Of a DNA stretch of 10,137 nt, positions 5,961 through 10,137 are shown piece after piece. Under the pieces are notes generated by a model, which was not told the origin of the DNA, made no database searches, and saw nothing but the letters and a program-made list of their open reading frames with translations. Each line of letters begins with the position of its first letter. Position 1 is the first letter of the stretch. Origin of the DNA: DASPOJ01 sp049790315 (lineage in GTDB: Bacteria > Acidobacteriota > Terriglobia > Acidiferrales > UBA7541); NCBI GenBank assembly GCA_049790315.1, contig JBAQYV010000013.1, forward strand, positions 1-10,137, given 5' to 3'. The position numbers and the translations under genes were made by a program.

Positions 5961-7745
5961 TCAGTGCGCGGCGTCGGATCGGCGGCGGCTAAGCGCCTGT
6001 TTGCGTTCGAGCAGGCGGCGCAGCGCCTCGGCGCTTTCCGCCGATTTCGATTTCACCTGGATTTCGATTTCCGCCTGGATCGCGGCGAGTTCGGTTTCAA
6101 AGCGCAGGCGGCGCAGCGTGCCGAGACAACTTTCGGCTTCTTCCCAGGTGGATTCGCCGCCGGTCTCGAAGGCGATTTGGAACAGGAGGCGGCGATCGCG
6201 GTCTTCGAGTTTCGCGCCGAGTGAGACGGCGTCAGGACGCTCATCCGATCCGTTGGAACCGAGAATCGATTCGATCAACGCTTCGAGGATGCGTTCTGTT
6301 TCAAGGCCGCGGTGCAAATCCTCCGAGCGAATGGTTTCGGCGAGCTGGCGGCGGAAGCCTTCGGCTTCCAAGAGAAGCTGGATCAGGCGGCGCTCGACGG
6401 GTTTGCCGGGCCGCGCCACAAGGTCGGGATGCGTTTGAACCTTGTCGCGGCGCTCGGCGGCGGCGCGTTTCAACGATTCACGCAGAACCGGTTCTTCAAC
6501 GCGCAATTGCTGCGCGATTTGTCCGGCCCATTCCGAGCGCAGGAGACGGTTGGGGCTGCGCTGCACGTAGGGCAACAGAAAATTAACGGCGCGTAATTTT
6601 CCTTCGGCTGTGGAGAGATCCATTTGGCGCGCGCGTCCGATTAAATAATCGAGATAGGTGGGCGCGGCTTCCAGGAGTTTCGTGTACGCGGCCGCGCCCT
6701 GCGCGCGCAGGAACGAATCGGGATCTTTGCCGCCGGGCAATTGCAGCACGCGAATTTCAAAACCTTGTTCGAGAAGCAGAGTGAGCGAACGTTCGGTGGC
6801 GGCTTGTCCGGCGGAATCGGGATCGTAATTGACGACGACGCGATGCGTGAAGCGGGCGAGGAGCCGCGCTTGCGGCTCGGTGAGGCTGGTGCCGCAACTG
6901 GCGATGACATTCGAGATGCCAGCGCGGGCGACGGCGATGGTGTCCATGTAACCTTCGACGAGGATGGCGAAATCGCGCTGCCGCAGGCCTTCTTTGGCGC
7001 GGTCGAGGTGATAGAGCACGGAGCTTTTCGAGTAGATTGGCGTTTCCGGGGAATTCAGATATTTCGGCTGGTCGTCGCCAAGAGCGCGGCCGCCGAACGC
7101 AATCACTTTTCCGGATTCGTTGGCGATTGTGAAAGTGATGCGGCGGCGAAAACGATCGTACAGCCGGCCGGAGGAATCGCTGCTGACCAGGCCGGAGAGC
7201 GAGAGCAACTTTTCAGGATACTTGCCGCGCAGCACGCGCAGGAGCACGTCTCCGCCCGAGGGCGCGTAGCCGATGCCGAAGCGGGCGATGGCTTGCGCAT
7301 CCAAGCCACGATCTTCGAGATAGGCGCGAGCGGCTTTGCCTTCCGGTGTGGATTCGAGTTGACGCGAAAAAAATGTTTGCGCGGCGCCATGCATTTCGAC
7401 AAGCGCGGTGCGTTGCTGATTTTCCTGGCGTTCTTCGGGACTGCGCTCGCGCGGGGCGGGCACGGCGATGCCCGATTTTTCCGCGACCGCGCGCACGGCT
7501 TCGGGAAAGCTGCACTTATCCATTTCCATCACAAATTGAAAAACGTCGCCGCCGACGCCGCAGCCGAAACAGTGATAGATCTGCTTGACCGGGTGAACCG
7601 CGAACGACGGAGTTTTTTCAGAATGAAAGGGGCAGAGACCGGTGAAATTCTGGCCGGATTTTTTCAGGCGCACGTAATCGCCGACAATACGGACGATGTC
7701 CGCTTGCTGTTTGACTTTGTCGGCAAATGAGCCCGCTTCAGCCAT
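5961..7745 (-). CDS. dnaG: DNA primase DnaG
   Basis: DnaG synthesises RNA primers for Okazaki fragments and is recruited to the fork by the DnaB helicase. The 594-aa protein contains the N-terminal CHC2 zinc-binding domain with ligands C38, H41, C59 and C62 (CPFH and CFGC), then the RNA polymerase core. The core includes the TOPRIM motifs EGYMD (264-268), YDPDSAG (307-313) and DPDSF (341-345); E264, D308, D310, D341 and D343 match the E. coli metal-binding acidic residues. From about 450 onward lies the helical C-terminal DnaB-interaction domain, which is divergent as usual. Length is normal. The start is ATG at 7745 with only a weak GAG upstream. The PIN-toxin stop lies 19 nt upstream and no clear dnaG promoter is visible in that gap, so dnaG may be transcribed from the cassette promoter or from mutS2 read-through. 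rpoD follows downstream. Confidence 0.98.
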   Translation of the reverse strand: MAEAGSFADKVKQQADIVRIVGDYVRLKKSGQNFTGLCPFHSEKTPSFAVHPVKQIYHCFGCGVGGDVFQFVMEMDKCSFPEAVRAVAEKSGIAVPAPRERSPEERQENQQRTALVEMHGAAQTFFSRQLESTPEGKAARAYLEDRGLDAQAIARFGIGYAPSGGDVLLRVLRGKYPEKLLSLSGLVSSDSSGRLYDRFRRRITFTIANESGKVIAFGGRALGDDQPKYLNSPETPIYSKSSVLYHLDRAKEGLRQRDFAILVEGYMDTIAVARAGISNVIASCGTSLTEPQARLLARFTHRVVVNYDPDSAGQAATERSLTLLLEQGFEIRVLQLPGGKDPDSFLRAQGAAAYTKLLEAAPTYLDYLIGRARQMDLSTAEGKLRAVNFLLPYVQRSPNRLLRSEWAGQIAQQLRVEEPVLRESLKRAAAERRDKVQTHPDLVARPGKPVERRLIQLLLEAEGFRRQLAETIRSEDLHRGLETERILEALIESILGSNGSDERPDAVSLGAKLEDRDRRLLFQIAFETGGESTWEEAESCLGTLRRLRFETELAAIQAEIEIQVKSKSAESAEALRRLLERKQALSRRRSDAAH

Positions 7746-7764
7746 GTCTCAAAGTTTAGTAGAG

Positions 7765-8178
7765 TTAGGGCAGAACCCGAAAACCGAGTCCAGTTTGCAG
7801 GAAATGCCTGTCGCCAGTCAGAACGTCGGCAATTTTCATATCTCGCATAATGACCATGCTCGTCAAATCGGTGAAGGAGATGTCCGGTTTATCTCGATAG
7901 GTAAGGCGCAGATCAAACGCCTTCCGAAAATGCTCAGGTGTAATCGTCTCCACGGTGATGAAAGGCGATTCCAGGAGTCCCTTCGCAAACCGTGAGGCTT
8001 CGTCATATGGCCGGCGGCGGAACAGTAGCGTGAACGTCTCGTCTAGCACGTAATCTGTTGTAAGGACGCGCCCGCCAGGCCGGGTGGCCTCCGCGTAGAG
8101 CTCGGCCGCCGCCGAGTGCGATCCGGCCTTAATGTCTTCGAGCACGAGCCAGCCCCAGGTGTCTACGAAAAGCCTCAA
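7765..8178 (-). CDS. PIN-domain ribonuclease toxin (VapC-like)
   Basis: This 137-aa protein has the layout of a PIN-domain nuclease, the metal-dependent RNase fold of VapC toxins. It begins with the first beta strand and catalytic aspartate in RLFVDTWGW (D6), followed by TDYVLDETFTLL (E47), SFTDLTSMVIM (D104) and VLTGDRHF (D123), which gives the four acidic residues of the active site. The start is TTG at 8178, overlapping the stop of the upstream gene in the shared bases TTGA, with GGTGAG about 10 nt before it; this suggests translational coupling and a lower toxin yield. The pairing with a small upstream partner and a dedicated promoter supports a type II toxin-antitoxin module. The target RNA cannot be predicted. 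The gene ends 19 nt before dnaG. The region looks less GC-rich than its neighbours, consistent with horizontal acquisition. Confidence 0.85.
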   Translation of the reverse strand: MRLFVDTWGWLVLEDIKAGSHSAAAELYAEATRPGGRVLTTDYVLDETFTLLFRRRPYDEASRFAKGLLESPFITVETITPEHFRKAFDLRLTYRDKPDISFTDLTSMVIMRDMKIADVLTGDRHFLQTGLGFRVLP

Positions 8179-8534
8179 GCCGGATTCTCACCGTAAAGCT
8201 GCTCATCAAGGCCTTCCGAAAGAGTTCCGTCGGAACCGATCCCTATGACATCTAAAAAGGGGTCCCTGCGGTCCAAGATAACTTTCAACCTATCAAGGGT
8301 CTTCTGATGGAATACACCATTTCGCACCGCATCTTGAAATAGATCGACGAAATTCTCCTCGTCGAGCACCAGATGCACGCGGTTGTGCCTGCCGTTCTTG
8401 TTCTTGCAAAACCTGAGCGCCTCCCACATGCCGCCGTTCACGGCGAAAACGTTTCTCTCAATTCGCCCCTCATTCTGGTCGTCGAGGCGGCAGACGCCGA
8501 CAGCCTTTTGTTGGACACGGCTCATTTTCGCCAT
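8175..8534 (-). CDS. Putative antitoxin partner of the PIN toxin, atypical N-terminus
   Basis: This 119-aa protein is encoded directly upstream of, and overlaps by 4 nt, the PIN gene. The start ATG at 8534 has GGAG 5 nt upstream; a second in-frame ATG lies three codons later. The C-terminus, DPFLDVIGIGSDGTLSEGLD followed by EQLYGENPA, resembles the toxin-wrapping tail I associate with PIN-partner antitoxins (D-hydrophobic-IGIG-x-G, then D-x-x-LYG). The first 90 residues are not recognisable as ribbon-helix-helix, AbrB or Phd folds. A basic N-terminus (RVQQKAVGVCRLDDQNEGRI) leads to VFAVNGGMWEALRFC and then the likely helical ENFVDLFQDAVRNGVFHQKT. Two cysteines, C15 and C42, are present. Gene order, overlap, promoter and operator-like palindrome support the antitoxin role; the fold is unknown to me. 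The alternative is a non-antitoxin partner or regulator of the nuclease. Confidence 0.65.
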   Translation of the reverse strand: MAKMSRVQQKAVGVCRLDDQNEGRIERNVFAVNGGMWEALRFCKNKNGRHNRVHLVLDEENFVDLFQDAVRNGVFHQKTLDRLKVILDRRDPFLDVIGIGSDGTLSEGLDEQLYGENPA

Positions 8535-8548
8535 GGGATCTCCAGTAA

Positions 8549-8561
8549 AATCTACTAGATT
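8549..8561. promoter_or_regulatory. Palindromic operator-like site at the cassette promoter
   Basis: AATCTACTAGATT is a perfect 13-bp inverted repeat with a single central base. It overlaps the -10 hexamer (8559-8564) and covers the expected transcription start, and lies 15 nt before the antitoxin ATG. This is where autorepressing toxin-antitoxin complexes usually bind. The TACTA core recurs at 8562-8568 as ATACTAC, perhaps a second half-site. The binding protein is inferred, not shown. Confidence 0.5.
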
Positions 8562-8587
8562 ATACTACATTTCAGCAGATTCATCAA
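8559..8587 (-). promoter_or_regulatory. Sigma-70 promoter of the toxin-antitoxin cassette
   Basis: On the minus strand TTGATG (8587-8582, four of six matches) is followed by an optimal 17-nt spacer and a perfect TATAAT (8564-8559). It sits in an AT-rich island between the mutS2 stop and the antitoxin start, giving a leader of under 20 nt. It is the best promoter match I found in the window. Because only 19 nt separate the toxin gene from dnaG, it could also feed dnaG-rpoD. Confidence 0.75.
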
Positions 8588-8620
8588 TGCCGGCTTTCAC
8601 CACGCTGGCGCCGCAAAGAC

Positions 8621-10137
8621 CTATTCCTTCAGCTCGACGACGGTGATGGCGGCGCCGCCGCGCTCGGCGTCTTCGGCGGCGATGCGCTCGACGAGCGGAT
8701 GCGTGGAGAGAAATTCGGCGAGGCCGCGGCGCAGGGCTCCAGTGCCGTGGCCGTGGATCAGACGAACGCGCGATTTTCCGGCGATGGCGGCTTGATCGAT
8801 GAATTTATCGACGCGGCGCGTGGCTTCGTCGACCGTGCAGCCGATGAGATTGATTTCGTCGACTGGCGCGCCGTCGAGCTGCTCATCTTCCGGCTCGGGT
8901 GTGGTGCGCATGGTCACGGCGGAGCGGCCGGTTTGCCGTGCGGCAGGCGGCGCGGCGTCGGACAACACGGCAAGGATGTCTTCGATTGCGATTTTCATTC
9001 GCAGCGAGCCGGCTTCGACTTCGACGGTGGAATTGTCAACGCGGCGCAACGTGGCTGGAGCGGGCCAGCCGCGCACGCGGACCCGCGCGCCGGGAACAAG
9101 CTGCTCGGGACGCGGCGCGGAATTTGATTGCGGCGCGCCCGTGCCAAGATCGGTTTGCGATGCGGAGAGTTGCTGGACGACGGCGGCGTCGGCAGCTGCT
9201 TTCGCATCGGCGCGCAGGCTCGAAAGCTTTTTGCCGGTTTGCTTTTGGAGTTGAGCGCGCAGCTCGCGATCTTTTACGGCTTCGACGGCTTGGGCGATTT
9301 GCTGCTCGTGCAGTTTCATGGTCTCCGCGAAATCGCGTTCGAGATCGGAAATGCGGCGGCGTTGACGCTCAATCCATTCGGTGCGCAGGAGTTGGCGTTC
9401 GCGATCGAGTTCGCGGGCCTGGGTTGCGGCATCGCGCTGCGCTTGTTCGAGATCGTCGCGCACGCGATGCAAATAGGCGATGAGTTGCGCGGCCTCGCGC
9501 GCGGCAGGTTCGAGTAGCGCGCGGGCGCGCTCGATCACTTCGTGAGGCAAATCGAGGCGTTCGGCGATATCGATGCCGCTTGAGCCGCCGGGCACGCCTA
9601 CGCGCAGGCGGAACGTGGGACGCAGCGCGACGGCGTCGAATTCCACGGACGCATTCAGGACTCCGGGCGTGGCGGCGGCATAGGATTTCAATCGATCGTG
9701 ATGCGTGGTCGCGAGTGTGAGGGCGCCGCGAGCGCGAAAGGCATCGAGAAGAGCGACGGCCAGCGCGGCGCCTTCCTCGGGCGCCGTACCGGTGCCCATT
9801 TCATCGGCCAGCACGAGGGATGCGGGACCGGCGACTTCGAGCATGGCGCGAAGATTTAGCATGTGCGCGGAGAATGTGGAAAGGTCGGCGGCGATGGATT
9901 GCTCGTCGCCAATATCGGCGAGAATGCGATCGAAGATGGGAAGTTCGGCTGATTCAGCGGCGACGGGAATCGCGCATTGCGCAGCAAGCGCGGCGAGGCC
10001 GACGGTTTTGAGCGCAACGGTTTTTCCGCCGGTGTTTGGACCACTGATCACGAGCACGGTTTCTGCGCCGCCGAGTTCGAGAGTGATCGGCACGGCCGCG
10101 CGGCCATTGCGACGCAGCGCGTCATCGAGAACGGGAT
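8621..10137 (-). CDS. mutS2: MutS2 family ATPase/endonuclease, 5' end missing
   Basis: MutS2 is a MutS-like ATPase with a C-terminal Smr domain, linked in different bacteria to suppression of recombination and to ribosome collision rescue. The gene runs off the right edge; the visible 505 or so residues are the C-terminal two thirds of a protein normally near 780 aa. Counting from the internal valine at 10093, one sees PITLELGG, Walker A GPNTGGKT (18-25), the Walker B region SLVLADEMGTGTAPEEGAAL (92-111), ATTHHDRLKSYA (128-139), a conserved GVPGGSSGIDIAERL, and a charged coiled coil at about 195-300. A small KOW-like segment (LVPGARVRVRGW) follows, then the Smr domain (about 412-490) with IHGHGTGALRRGL. 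The usual LDLR or LDLH motif at the start of Smr reads INLIG here. The stop is TAG, and the cassette promoter begins 34 nt beyond it. Confidence 0.95.
   Translation of the reverse strand, partial: PVLDDALRRNGRAAVPITLELGGAETVLVISGPNTGGKTVALKTVGLAALAAQCAIPVAAESAELPIFDRILADIGDEQSIAADLSTFSAHMLNLRAMLEVAGPASLVLADEMGTGTAPEEGAALAVALLDAFRARGALTLATTHHDRLKSYAAATPGVLNASVEFDAVALRPTFRLRVGVPGGSSGIDIAERLDLPHEVIERARALLEPAAREAAQLIAYLHRVRDDLEQAQRDAATQARELDRERQLLRTEWIERQRRRISDLERDFAETMKLHEQQIAQAVEAVKDRELRAQLQKQTGKKLSSLRADAKAAADAAVVQQLSASQTDLGTGAPQSNSAPRPEQLVPGARVRVRGWPAPATLRRVDNSTVEVEAGSLRMKIAIEDILAVLSDAAPPAARQTGRSAVTMRTTPEPEDEQLDGAPVDEINLIGCTVDEATRRVDKFIDQAAIAGKSRVRLIHGHGTGALRRGLAEFLSTHPLVERIAAEDAERGGAAITVVELKE

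Noticed and set aside
6741..7730. 329-codon open frame on the + strand antisense to dnaG
   Set aside because: It is a shadow frame of dnaG with the same biased F/G/A/D composition and no ribosome-binding site of note.
7765..8587. CRISPR or phage-defence system
   Set aside because: No spaced direct repeats, Cas-like proteins or other defence genes are present; the PIN pair alone explains the region.

Overview
The window looks like a chromosomal housekeeping segment from a GC-rich bacterium, most likely an Acidobacteriota member close to the Terriglobia/Koribacter group. That assignment is inference. It rests on the RpoD N-terminal sequence, on the mutS2-dnaG-rpoD neighbourhood, and on a GTCATCCCGAGCGAG-type dispersed repeat at the left edge; no 16S or other decisive marker is present.

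Left half, + strand: a GC-rich palindromic repeat at the window edge, then ruvB (Holliday junction helicase), folK (folate synthesis), an MFS exporter-like permease, and a small four-helix DUF2231 membrane protein. The last two are separated by 24 nt and the DUF2231 start has a strong Shine-Dalgarno, so they probably form a two-gene operon. Between folK and the MFS gene the minus strand carries an unannotated reading frame whose translation looks like real protein. It can be extended to an upstream start only through a frameshift.

Right half, - strand, reading right to left: mutS2 (5' end outside the window), a two-gene toxin-antitoxin-like cassette (an unusual 119-aa putative antitoxin and a PIN-domain toxin), dnaG (primase) and rpoD (primary sigma factor). 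The two halves converge between the DUF2231 gene and rpoD. dnaG-rpoD is the core of the classical macromolecular-synthesis operon. Here a PIN cassette with its own strong promoter and a palindromic operator-like site sits directly in front of it, with only 19 nt between the toxin stop and the dnaG start. Transcription from the cassette promoter could therefore reach dnaG. rpoD has an additional candidate promoter and a leader of about 300 nt, which would let it be expressed independently.

The most interesting part is the cassette at 7765-8587: an antitoxin candidate with no recognisable classical DNA-binding fold, a TTG-started toxin overlapping it by 4 nt, and its insertion between mutS2 and dnaG. 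The second is the frameshifted minus-strand reading frame at 1769-1964. Everything else is ordinary housekeeping content.
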